A stretch of DNA of 39,116 bases, from positions 1 to 39,116 of IMG/VR virus record IMGVR_UViG_3300048813_000087. One strand, given 5' to 3'. The stretch is from a virus. Shown here piece after piece: positions 22,218 to 30,158 of this stretch; the first letter of the stretch is position 1, and the number at the start of each line of letters is the position of its first letter. The notes beneath the pieces are model-generated. The model did not search any database, was not told the DNA's origin, and was given only the letters and a program-made list of their open reading frames with translations. The position numbers and the translations under genes were made by a program.

Positions 22218-22397
22218 ATGAAAAAGGGATTTATTGACAATAGAATGGTTAAAGACAGTCATCAAGAAGGTATCAGCAGAGTTATGCAGCGCGATCGTAA
22301 GAAGGCGGAAGGTTATGATGGAAAAATGCATGGCCATACTGGAAGTGATAAAGGATTTAAACGCTCAGGCGATAGTTTAACGCCCCGTAAAGCATAA
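22218..22397 (+). CDS. 59-residue basic protein
   Basis: MKKGFIDNRMVKDSHQEGIS then a glycine/histidine-rich basic tail with DSLTPRKA at the end. The start at 22218 sits 2 nt after the previous stop and has GGAG upstream. Small virion-region protein of unknown role. Confidence 0.7.
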   Translation: MKKGFIDNRMVKDSHQEGISRVMQRDRKKAEGYDGKMHGHTGSDKGFKRSGDSLTPRKA

Positions 22398-22411
22398 TAT
22401 AAGGAAGTGTC

Positions 22412-23092
22412 ATGCCATTAATACAATTGCCTTTGCAGTTGCCAGCAACTGTTGGAGTAAACCCCAATATTCGTTATATGGTAACAACGGATCCTTTGGC
22501 GACAATAACTGCATCATCCTATTTAAACGCTGGAAATCTTGAAGGTTATACAGTCTCGACAAATGATATATTGTTTGTTCTTTATTCTTATAGCACAAAT
22601 ACTAAAACGGGTTCTTTTGGTATTTTTACAGTCGGTATTACCAATGGCGTGATTACTCTTTCAGCGTGGGCTGATACAACTAATATTACTTTGCCCACTA
22701 TTGCAAATGATTTGATGGTATCAACCAATACTGCTGGACAACTTGCCAGTCTGTCAGGAACCGCGACACTCCCTGCTGGTAGCAATATTGTTTTACCGAA
22801 AGTGAATGCTACAGAAGCAGCCAATGCCGTTACGGCTAGCGGAATGTCTGGGGTCATTACTACGTCTTCATTGACCACTGCGGGCGCTGGAAGTTATGCA
22901 ATTACGTGGACAAATACCAAAATTGCGACAACATCTGTTATACAGTTAACATTGATGGGTGGAACAAATACAACCCAAAATATTACTATTGCAGCAACAG
23001 CAGGAGCAGGAACTTCAACATTGACAATTTATAATAATACCGCAGCTACCGCGCTTAATGGTACGATTTTAATCGGTTATACTATTTTCTAG
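22412..23092 (+). CDS. Putative capsid decoration or fibre protein
   Basis: This 226-residue protein is very rich in T, S, A, G, N and V with no long helices, as in beta-structured virion surface proteins. The first 75 residues look like an attachment domain, and the rest repeats short TTTSxL/TAATAGAG-like segments. Its place between packaging genes and the scaffold suggests a decoration or head-fibre protein. A strong terminator follows. No specific family recognised. Confidence 0.75.
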   Translation: MPLIQLPLQLPATVGVNPNIRYMVTTDPLATITASSYLNAGNLEGYTVSTNDILFVLYSYSTNTKTGSFGIFTVGITNGVITLSAWADTTNITLPTIANDLMVSTNTAGQLASLSGTATLPAGSNIVLPKVNATEAANAVTASGMSGVITTSSLTTAGAGSYAITWTNTKIATTSVIQLTLMGGTNTTQNITIAATAGAGTSTLTIYNNTAATALNGTILIGYTIF

Positions 23093-23104
23093 GTGTCTCC
23101 TTTT

Positions 23105-23136
23105 CCATCCCTGTTCTCTAAACAGGGATGGTTTTT
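23105..23136 (+). terminator. Strong rightward terminator
   Basis: An 11-bp perfect stem (CCATCCCTGTT/AACAGGGATGG), a 5-nt loop and five T. It separates the portal-decoration block from the scaffold-coat block, with the leftward HTH gene immediately beyond. Confidence 0.9.
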
Positions 23137-23140
23137 AATA

Positions 23141-23344
23141 TTAATATTCATACCTTCTTAAATTAGCCTGAAACCATTTATCAATTTCATCAACATCATA
23201 TAAAACTCGTCCTCGAACATCAAACTTAATATAGCAAGGTGGCTTTTTCTCATTTCTACGTTTCTTAAACCATTCCTGTGAATAACCATATTTCTTTGAG
23301 GCTTCTTTGTCATTGATATATTGCTTTCCGTTGATATTTATCAT
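23141..23344 (-). CDS. AlpA/excisionase-like HTH protein
   Basis: A 67-residue leftward protein with INDKEASKKYGYSQEWFKKRR as a winged helix-turn-helix, then YDVDEIDKWFQ, the pattern of AlpA/MerR-like excisionase-type DNA-binding proteins. It carries its own sigma70 promoter (23377-23405) and AAGGA. It is the only leftward gene between 15.3 and 33.8 kb. It could regulate late transcription or excision. There is no integrase in the window. Confidence 0.85.
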   Translation of the reverse strand: MININGKQYINDKEASKKYGYSQEWFKKRRNEKKPPCYIKFDVRGRVLYDVDEIDKWFQANLRRYEY

Positions 23345-23376
23345 CCCAGTCCTTGGAGTATTTTAGGATACAAAAG

Positions 23377-23405
23377 ACTATATCAGGATAAATTCAAGTA
23401 AACAA
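23377..23405 (-). promoter_or_regulatory. Promoter of the HTH gene
   Basis: On the minus strand TTGTTT (23400-23405), 17 nt, TATAGT (23377-23382), followed by AAGGA and the ATG at 23344. Confidence 0.7.
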
Positions 23406-23442
23406 GATTGTTTAATTCTTATACTACATACACAATCAACTT

Positions 23443-23459
23443 GTTAATCATTGATTAAC
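23443..23459. promoter_or_regulatory. Operator-like palindrome
   Basis: GTTAATCA-T-TGATTAAC, perfect 8-bp arms about a single base, between the HTH gene's promoter and the scaffold leader. A plausible binding site for that HTH protein. Confidence 0.5.
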
Positions 23460-23567
23460 CGTCACTCACGATACGAGGCTGATTACCTAGGGCTGGGGTT
23501 AAAGCTCAGTGGACTAACACTTTAAACATAGGCAACACCGTTGCGGGGTTAAAAGCAGGAGAAATAG
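23460..23567 (+). other. G+C-richer leader before scaffold gene
   Basis: No ORF here. It contains a GCAAC/GTTGC hairpin (around 23532-23544), a TTAAAG/CTTTAA pairing (23499-23504 with 23520-23525) and two copies of GGGGTTAAA 50 nt apart, and ends in the ribosome site AGGAGA. It may be a structured 5' leader of the scaffold-coat mRNA. Confidence 0.4.
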
Positions 23568-24272
23568 ATGGATGATGTGGCTCAAGGAGCGGGTCAGAGT
23601 CAGGATGACTCGTCTTTAAGACAAGAACAAGTTCCACAACAGCAAGAGCGTTTGTTCAAGCAGGCTGATGTGAATGATATTGTAGGGCGTGCGAAAGCTG
23701 ATGCGGTTGAATCTTATAAGAGGAAACAGGCGCAAGCGCAGCAAGAAAATCAAAGTTATCAAGCTCCAAAACAGCAAGGTAATTATGATGAAGATTCATT
23801 TCGAAAACTTGCGGCTGAAGAAGCACAGCGTTTACGGGATGAATGGATTGCTGATGCTGATGCAAAGCGTCAATCTGAAGAAGCAAATCGCATTGTTCAA
23901 CAATTTTGGAACAAGGTTAATGTTGGTAAGACGAAATTTGATGACTTTGAAAAAACAATAGGTGATATAGAATATCAACGTTTTCCAAATACTGTACAGT
24001 TATTAGCAGATCATATCGATAATGCCGATGAAGTCCTATACAGTTTTGGAAAAAATAGAATGAAAATGGCTCAAATAGAGCAATTATCATATATGTCACC
24101 TAAAGATGCGATTATTGAAATCAAGCGTTTATCTGAATCAATTAAAGATAATGCGCAAGCATCTAAAGTTAAATCGCCAAATGAGCCGCTTTCTTCATTG
24201 AAATCTTCAAGTGCTGGAATGGATGGCGGTGTACTATCTTTTAATGATTTGAAGCGTAAATATCGCGGATAA
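23568..24272 (+). CDS. Scaffold protein
   Basis: A 234-residue, highly charged, helical protein with a Q/E-rich N-terminus, long helices (DEDSFRKLAAEEAQRLRDEW) and a short basic C-terminus (LKRKYRG), like P22 gp8 and other scaffolds whose basic tail binds coat subunits. Position directly before the coat gene is diagnostic. It would template the prohead and leave before or during packaging. Confidence 0.9.
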   Translation: MDDVAQGAGQSQDDSSLRQEQVPQQQERLFKQADVNDIVGRAKADAVESYKRKQAQAQQENQSYQAPKQQGNYDEDSFRKLAAEEAQRLRDEWIADADAKRQSEEANRIVQQFWNKVNVGKTKFDDFEKTIGDIEYQRFPNTVQLLADHIDNADEVLYSFGKNRMKMAQIEQLSYMSPKDAIIEIKRLSESIKDNAQASKVKSPNEPLSSLKSSSAGMDGGVLSFNDLKRKYRG

Positions 24273-24280
24273 TATCTAAA

Positions 24281-24331
24281 AGGCTGCCATTCAGAATTTC
24301 ATAAACTCTGGAGAATTTAACATGGCAGTCT
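24281..24331 (+). promoter_or_regulatory. Helix covering the coat-protein start codon
   Basis: AGGCTGCCAT (24281-24290) pairs with ATGGCAGTCT (24322-24331) over 10 bp with one G-U. The ribosome site GGAG lies in the 31-nt loop. Translation of the scaffold gene ends 9 nt before the helix, so coat translation may be coupled or metered. Confidence 0.55.
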
Positions 24332-25638
24332 TTCCTAATAACATTTTAGAAACCGTACAAACCTACCAACGTTCATCACTAGCGCTTTTATATAACTTAT
24401 GTTGTCATATTAGGACAGCTAATACAAAATTTAAAGATTTTGATAAGATTCAAGCAAATCTTGGCTCAAGCGTTACGTTCGACCTGCCTCCACGAGCAAC
24501 TACAACAGCCGGTCTTGTCGCTGCATTCCAGCCAGCAGTTCAGCGCTTACAAAATCTCGTTTGTGACCAAGCCAATAACAGCGCTTTTGCTGTTACTGCT
24601 CAACAACGTATCTTCAACTTGGAAAAAGGTGAAGAAGATTACATGCGCGTGTTTGGTAAATCATTTATTGCAGAACTTGCGAATTTAGTTGAAGGTAATA
24701 TTGCACAAAACTGGGATTCAGGCGTTGTTAGTCAATTAAATGGAACGATGAATACTTTCTCAGGCCCTTATCGATTCTTTGGCAATGGAACAACTCAATT
24801 AACTTCTTATCAGCAACTTGCGCAATCTGTAATGTTATTCAAAAACTATGGTGCGGTTGCAGAGGGTATGAAGATTTACTTGCCTGATACTGTTGTCCCT
24901 GCAATCGTAGGCAATGGGTTAAATCAGTTTGTACCGCATCGTAATGATGATATAGCCATGTCATGGGAAATTGGTGATTTCGGTACTCCCCGTGTTGATT
25001 ATTATCAATCAAACTTGATGCCGATACATGTATCGGGTACAACAGGTGTTGGATCTCAAGTGTTGACTGTTGTTTCGACTAACGATCCAACAGGTCAAAA
25101 CGTAACTCAAATTACTTTCTCAGGCGCTACTGCTAACGATGTAAACGCGATTTTATCCGGCGATGTATTTGCATTCCAAGATGGTGTAGCTGGTCAGCCG
25201 AATATGCGTTATTTAACATTCATAGGCCATTATCCAAGTGCTAATCAAGTACAATTCAGGGCAACTGCAAACGCTGTTGCAAATCCCGGTGGTATTGTTA
25301 GTGTTAGCATAACACCTGCACTTAACTGGGCTGGTGGACAAAATCAAAATGTGAATAATCCAATCGTTGCGGGTATGCAAGTTTTAGGCGTTCCGTCGCA
25401 TCGTTGTGGTGGTATCTTAGGTGGTGATGCTTTCTATTTGGCAATGCCTCAGTTGCCTGAACAAGACCCCTACGCAACAGCAAATGAATTCGATCCCGAA
25501 ACTGGATGTTCATTACGATTGACTTATGGTTCACTATTCGGACAAAACCAAACTGGTATGATTTACGATGAAACACATGGTTCTGTCATTGTTCCTGAAT
25601 ATTCAATGCGCTATATTATTCCATTGTCACAGGGCTAG
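24322..25638 (+). CDS. Major capsid (coat) protein, P22-like
   Basis: A 438-residue protein, almost the size of P22 gp5 (430), with the family opening (ILETVQTYQRSSLALLYNL), FDLPPRATTT, VCDQANNSAFAVTAQQRIFN and a mid insertion. It would adopt the HK97 fold and make the T=7 shell. The position between scaffold and gp4-like genes is as in P22. It has the most G+C-balanced, host-like codon use of the window, as expected for a highly expressed gene. Confidence 0.93.
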   Translation: MAVFPNNILETVQTYQRSSLALLYNLCCHIRTANTKFKDFDKIQANLGSSVTFDLPPRATTTAGLVAAFQPAVQRLQNLVCDQANNSAFAVTAQQRIFNLEKGEEDYMRVFGKSFIAELANLVEGNIAQNWDSGVVSQLNGTMNTFSGPYRFFGNGTTQLTSYQQLAQSVMLFKNYGAVAEGMKIYLPDTVVPAIVGNGLNQFVPHRNDDIAMSWEIGDFGTPRVDYYQSNLMPIHVSGTTGVGSQVLTVVSTNDPTGQNVTQITFSGATANDVNAILSGDVFAFQDGVAGQPNMRYLTFIGHYPSANQVQFRATANAVANPGGIVSVSITPALNWAGGQNQNVNNPIVAGMQVLGVPSHRCGGILGGDAFYLAMPQLPEQDPYATANEFDPETGCSLRLTYGSLFGQNQTGMIYDETHGSVIVPEYSMRYIIPLSQG

Positions 25639-25645
25639 TTAAGGC

Positions 25646-25672
25646 GAGTTGTTGTAAAAATTGCAGCAACTC
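25646..25672 (+). other. Hairpin downstream of the coat gene
   Basis: GAGTTGTTG/CAGCAACTC pair over 9 bp (one G-U) with a 9-nt loop, right after the coat stop, without a T tract. Likely an mRNA-stabilising or partial-attenuation element that keeps coat expression above that of later genes. Confidence 0.5.
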
Positions 25673-25700
25673 AATACTTTCAGATATTAAGGACAATACA

Positions 25701-26552
25701 ATGCAACAAATTCAAAATGAAACTATCTATTCGTTACCGAGATTATATACCCAAGGATTACAACTATCAGCTGCATCTACCACAGTTATGGCCGTTTCTC
25801 CGGGAGCTGCGCGTGATTCCACAAACAGCATTGACATGGTTGTTGGGCTGCAAAACTATTTTGGGATTGATAATCCCGCAGTGCAATTTCAAAATTATCA
25901 ACCCGGATTGTTGATTAACTCTACGGTAAATGGAGTTAATGGACTTGATACAGGAACAATTGCAGCTAGTACACAATATGCCGTGTATTTAATTGGTGAT
26001 TCAAGAAATTATCTTAACACCGCTGCTGTTTTAAGCCTTACAAGTAATACAGCGCCTACGTTGCCTTCAGGCTATGACTCTTATCGCTTGATTGGGTTTT
26101 GGGAAACTGATGGTTCAAGTCATTGGGTATATGCGACACATAAACCACAAAATATCGCAGGATTGTTGACATATTTTAATGTACCTGCAATTTCTGTTTT
26201 ATCGGGTGGAAATGCAACTACTTTCACAGCAATCGACTTGACTACCAATAGTGCAATTCCTACAACTACATTACCAAATGTAATTGTTACTCTATTGGTT
26301 ACTTTTACGCCTGCTGCGGTTGGCGATATTGTGCAGTTTAGACCAACCGGATCTGCCGCCACTGGAAATCTTCCTACGATTACAGGCGTTTCTGCGGGTA
26401 TTGCTCAGAGTCAATATATCCAAGTTATTGCGGGTGTGGGTTCTTCTAAACCTGAAATTGATTATCTGGTTTCATCAACCTCTGATGCCGTCAGTGTATT
26501 AGTTATTGAATGGTCTGGAGTATCTAATAGCGCTTATCCTGCGCTAGTCTAA
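25701..26552 (+). CDS. Putative structural protein after coat
   Basis: A 283-residue beta-rich protein with a small N-terminal segment, a middle block YAVYLIGDSRNYLN, then LPSGYDSYRLIGFWETDGSSHW, and a T/V/S-rich C-terminus. The central block resembles virion proteins found in several phages. Possible head decoration, minor head or fibre-base protein. AAGGACAATAC upstream. Confidence 0.8.
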   Translation: MQQIQNETIYSLPRLYTQGLQLSAASTTVMAVSPGAARDSTNSIDMVVGLQNYFGIDNPAVQFQNYQPGLLINSTVNGVNGLDTGTIAASTQYAVYLIGDSRNYLNTAAVLSLTSNTAPTLPSGYDSYRLIGFWETDGSSHWVYATHKPQNIAGLLTYFNVPAISVLSGGNATTFTAIDLTTNSAIPTTTLPNVIVTLLVTFTPAAVGDIVQFRPTGSAATGNLPTITGVSAGIAQSQYIQVIAGVGSSKPEIDYLVSSTSDAVSVLVIEWSGVSNSAYPALV

Positions 26553-26570
26553 TGATAAGGAGCGTGTATC

Positions 26571-27326
26571 ATGGCTTATACAGCACAGGACTTGATCACG
26601 CGCTCCTTATACCTCTCTGGTATTCTTGCGCGTAATTTACAAACACCTACATTCGATCAAATCAATAATGGGCTTCAAATGCTCAATTCTATGCTTGATT
26701 TCAAGCAAATTGAATTGGATTTGATTCCCTATTACACATACATTGAAATGCCGCTTATAGCAGGACAAGAAAATTATTTCTTACCCTTTGTAGGGCTTGT
26801 TGAGTCCGCAACCTTTAATATAAATGTTGTTCGCTATCCCATGGATTCGGTATCACGCAGGAATTATTATGGCTCTGCTCGCGTGGATAACATTTCTTCT
26901 CTTCCTTTCAGCTGGAATTACAACAGAGCTTTAGGAGGAGGCTATTTTGCAACATATTTTCTACCTGAATCAAACTATCCGCTTAAGATGATGGTTAAAA
27001 TATTTTTAGTCGATGTTGCCCTTAATACAGATTTAACCAATATCTCTGTTACAGGATTGCCTTATACATTTATCAATTCAGCCAATCAAGGACTTGATAC
27101 CAGCTATATTGAATACTTGCGCTATGAACTGGCGGCTTATTTTTGCAGTGAGTATGGAATTCAATTCAATCCAGATTCAATGAATATATTAAAATCCTAC
27201 AAACGTAAATTAATGTACATAGAACCACCCGATTTATCGATGAAAAAAGTTTCAATATTAGCAGGAGATGGACAGCAGGGGTATAATTACGGTGACGTTA
27301 ATATCGGTAAAGGGTGGCGCCCCTGA
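26571..27326 (+). CDS. P22 gp4-like tail accessory (connector) protein
   Basis: A 251-residue protein with the family start TAQDLITRSLYLSGILA, INNGLQMLNSMLDF, a P22_Tail-4 pattern, and a C-terminal extended segment (KVSILAGDGQQGYNYGDVN) that would reach into the portal. In P22, gp4 binds the portal after packaging and carries the tail machine. Longer than P22 gp4 (166) because of a middle insertion. Followed by a 98-nt AT-rich gap with no visible gene. Confidence 0.88.
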   Translation: MAYTAQDLITRSLYLSGILARNLQTPTFDQINNGLQMLNSMLDFKQIELDLIPYYTYIEMPLIAGQENYFLPFVGLVESATFNINVVRYPMDSVSRRNYYGSARVDNISSLPFSWNYNRALGGGYFATYFLPESNYPLKMMVKIFLVDVALNTDLTNISVTGLPYTFINSANQGLDTSYIEYLRYELAAYFCSEYGIQFNPDSMNILKSYKRKLMYIEPPDLSMKKVSILAGDGQQGYNYGDVNIGKGWRP

Positions 27327-27424
27327 TCAATTTGATCAAATATTTATCTTTATTAAATAAACATAATCTAATAATATGTCGATATTTTTTAAGTTTTTAG
27401 ACATGACAATGCCAAGGAAGGCAA

Positions 27425-29149
27425 ATGACACAAAGAGGCGCGAACTTTAAACAAGTTGAAGTTAATATTGTTGGCTCTTCTACTTTCGGAAGATATCCAA
27501 AAATATCGAATGAAAAAACATATAATATGTTTCAAAGCGATACATTCATGGTGTCTTATGCTGGTTATTATCCTGCAATGCGTTCATCTACATTTTACAA
27601 TAATGGAGTACAGGGAAGAGGTTGTTTTACCAGTACCAAATTCAATTCTATTGTAACGGTAATCGATGCTAATGTTTACTTAACACGCATAAATTTTAAT
27701 CAGCAAAATATTTCTTTTGATTTCATGCAAGCGACTTTGATTGGTCAGCTTTTGACATCAACAGGCGTTGTTTACATTGCTGAAAATAATAATCCCCAGA
27801 TTGCTATTTCAGATGGAACAGCGATTTATATTTACGATCCATCACAAACAATTCATTTCCAACAGGCTATTATTAACTTTGTACCGGGCTATATCACCTT
27901 TCATGATGCGCGTTTCATATGTGCAGCCAAACAAGATGATACAAGCGGTACGATTGTTACAAATAATTGGCGCTTATCCAGCACGACATCAAGTGGCGCT
28001 CTGGCTGGTGGTTTGACATGGCCTTCAACAGCAGCATTCGTTGGCTCCCTGCAAACAAAGCCGGATAACATTCAAGCGGTCGTACGATTTCCTTCACAAG
28101 GCAATATGATTTGGGTTATGGGTTCAATTGTGAGCGAGTCATGGTTTGATACCGGTGCACAATTATTCCCTTACCAGCGTAATAATCAATATAACATCGA
28201 TTACGGCTGTCTTTCTCCTGCAACAGTAGCCTATATGGATGAAATTGTTGTATGGCTTGCACAGAATGAAAAATCTGGCGCAGTCATCATGTATTCAAGC
28301 GGTGGCGCCCCTCAAAAAATAACAACAGATGGAATTGATTATTTGCTTTCTACGCTTCAAACACCTTCAGATTCACAAGGATATTTATATAGACAAGATG
28401 GCCACTTATTTTACCACATTAATTTTTATAGTGATAATTTGTCGTTGTTTTATGACTTTAATACACAGAAGTTTTATCACGCCTGCGATCAAAACCAAAA
28501 TTATTTCATTGCTTCACAAGTCGCTTTTTACAACAATCAGTATTATTTTACTAGTACAAATTCTGGTAATTTATATGCTTTTGACACTGTTTATACAACT
28601 TTCACCGATATCGATTCCAATGGGAATATGATAATTAATGAAATTCCTAGATTTCGCGTTTGTAAAAATATAAGACAGGCATCCCAAGATTATTTTATAG
28701 CAAATGATGTTGGATTTACGATTGAATCAGGTGAGACGTCTCCCCAGCAAGAAATAATAGGTGATATTCGATTAATAACGCAAAATGGTTCTTTATTGAT
28801 ATCGCAAGGTAATATCATTCAATTGGTAACGCAAGATGGTAATTATTTATCGACTCAATTAGGTCAAAATCTTATTACAGAGCAGAAAGATAATACTGAT
28901 TTTAGTTATCTTATCACTAATCAAAAAGCTTATGTTTATATTCAACCACGGGTTGATTTATCGATATCCATAGATGGTGGGGCTACATTTAGCTCAGATA
29001 TGCCTTATGTATTGCCTCCTTTGGGTTATCGTAAGAATAGAATGATGTGGTGGCAATTGGGTATTGCAAATGACATGGTTTGCCAGTTTAAATTTTGGGG
29101 CCTTGGGCGTTTTGTTATCACTAATGGTGTCATGAATACGAGGTTATAA
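27425..29149 (+). CDS. P22 gp10-like packaged-DNA stabilisation protein
   Basis: This 574-residue protein starts with NIVGSSTFGRYPKISNEKTYNMF, GYYPAMRSS and GRGCFTS, the pattern of phage stabilisation proteins (P22 gp10 has 472 residues). Beta-rich. It closes the portal channel with gp4 and carries the tail needle or fibres. Longer than P22 gp10 by a C-terminal region (QEIIGDIRLITQNGSLL...). TAATG overlap with the next gene; AAGGAAGG before the start. Confidence 0.88.
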   Translation: MTQRGANFKQVEVNIVGSSTFGRYPKISNEKTYNMFQSDTFMVSYAGYYPAMRSSTFYNNGVQGRGCFTSTKFNSIVTVIDANVYLTRINFNQQNISFDFMQATLIGQLLTSTGVVYIAENNNPQIAISDGTAIYIYDPSQTIHFQQAIINFVPGYITFHDARFICAAKQDDTSGTIVTNNWRLSSTTSSGALAGGLTWPSTAAFVGSLQTKPDNIQAVVRFPSQGNMIWVMGSIVSESWFDTGAQLFPYQRNNQYNIDYGCLSPATVAYMDEIVVWLAQNEKSGAVIMYSSGGAPQKITTDGIDYLLSTLQTPSDSQGYLYRQDGHLFYHINFYSDNLSLFYDFNTQKFYHACDQNQNYFIASQVAFYNNQYYFTSTNSGNLYAFDTVYTTFTDIDSNGNMIINEIPRFRVCKNIRQASQDYFIANDVGFTIESGETSPQQEIIGDIRLITQNGSLLISQGNIIQLVTQDGNYLSTQLGQNLITEQKDNTDFSYLITNQKAYVYIQPRVDLSISIDGGATFSSDMPYVLPPLGYRKNRMMWWQLGIANDMVCQFKFWGLGRFVITNGVMNTRL

Positions 29150-29511
29150 TGTCATCAACTTTACAATCAATTTTCCCTGATTATCCTCGTGATAGACCAG
29201 CCATTGATAAAGATGGGAATTTAACATCGCAATGGGATTTGGGATTAAGCGCATTATTTCAAGCATTGCAAAAGAATTATAAGAATGAAGGGTTGCTGAT
29301 ACCAACATTAGATGCATCAAATATCGCCATTATTCAAAGTTTATATACGCCTTATGTGAGTGGCTCTTACGATGCATTGACTGCAAATTTGCCTGATATT
29401 TCAGGTCAAATGGTATATGATACTACTAATAATGTGCCAAAAATTTTTGTTATTGTTAATACAGGCGGCACTGTAACATCAGCATCATGGAAAACATTTA
29501 CAATTACATAA
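29149..29511 (+). CDS. Small conserved virion protein
   Basis: A 120-residue protein with PDYPRDRPAIDKDGNLTSQWDLGLSALFQALQ-like residues, a segment often found at the start of phage tail or virion proteins, and a small beta C-terminus. In P22 the tail-needle gene follows gp10 at this place; this protein is too short and not coiled for a needle. Structural role likely, exact role unclear. Confidence 0.8.
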   Translation: MSSTLQSIFPDYPRDRPAIDKDGNLTSQWDLGLSALFQALQKNYKNEGLLIPTLDASNIAIIQSLYTPYVSGSYDALTANLPDISGQMVYDTTNNVPKIFVIVNTGGTVTSASWKTFTIT

Positions 29512-29529
29512 TAACAAGGATGTTATATG
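29511..29529 (+). promoter_or_regulatory. Ribosome site in a hairpin loop (gp7-like gene)
   Basis: ATAAC-AAGGAT-GTTAT: the ribosome site is the loop of a 5-bp stem immediately before the ATG at 29527, as before the portal gene. Confidence 0.5.
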
Positions 29530-30150
29530 GGACAGGAAAGGAGTTGGGGTAGTTATTTGCCTGGTATAGGTGGAATTGCTTCTGGAATAGCAGGTTTGTT
29601 TGGCGGGAAAAATCCTGCTGATGCTGCAATGCCCTATTATCAACAAATTCCGGGGGCAACGCAGGGTTATTATGACCCTTATATACAGGGTGGGCAGCAT
29701 GCTGGACAACAACTTCAAGGTCAGTACGATCAGCTCTTAAATGATCCGGGCGGCAAATACAATCAAATAGGGCAATCATTTCACGAATCTCCCGGATTTA
29801 AATTTGCATTGCAACAAGCTCTTCAAGGCTCGGGTAATCGGTCTGCTGCTGGTGGTATGACAGGTTCTCCACAACATACACAACAAGATATGACGCTTGC
29901 CAACGATATTGCTAATCAGGATTATTACAATTACATGGGTGGCGCTACTCATATGTATGATCAAGGATTGCAAGGTTCCCAAGGTATGTATAATACTGGA
30001 TTTAATGCGAGTAATGCTCAGGCGAATAATGTCTCTCAAGCATTAGCACAGCAAGGAAATTTAGCCTATCAAGGACAGGCCGAAAAAAATAAAAGCAGAA
30101 GCGATGCTTTTGGCAATATCATTGGCGGCTTAGGTAGTATGTTTTTTTGA
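29527..30150 (+). CDS. gp7-like DNA ejection (injection) protein
   Basis: A 207-residue protein that is G, Q, N and Y-rich, starting with GIGGIASGIAGLFGG, a hydrophobic glycine segment, then many Q-G-Y repeats and ending LGSMFF. This matches small ejection proteins such as P22 gp7, packed in the capsid and released into the cell envelope to help DNA cross. It is followed by two larger genes with ejection-protein character, as in P22 (7-20-16). Confidence 0.75.
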   Translation: MGQERSWGSYLPGIGGIASGIAGLFGGKNPADAAMPYYQQIPGATQGYYDPYIQGGQHAGQQLQGQYDQLLNDPGGKYNQIGQSFHESPGFKFALQQALQGSGNRSAAGGMTGSPQHTQQDMTLANDIANQDYYNYMGGATHMYDQGLQGSQGMYNTGFNASNAQANNVSQALAQQGNLAYQGQAEKNKSRSDAFGNIIGGLGSMFF

Positions 30151-30158
30151 GGTGAATA

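Noticed and set aside
23495-23560. tRNA-like string with GCTCAGTGG
   Set aside because: The D-arm cannot close, there is no anticodon stem or TTCGA loop, and no acceptor pairing. The resemblance is limited to nine bases.
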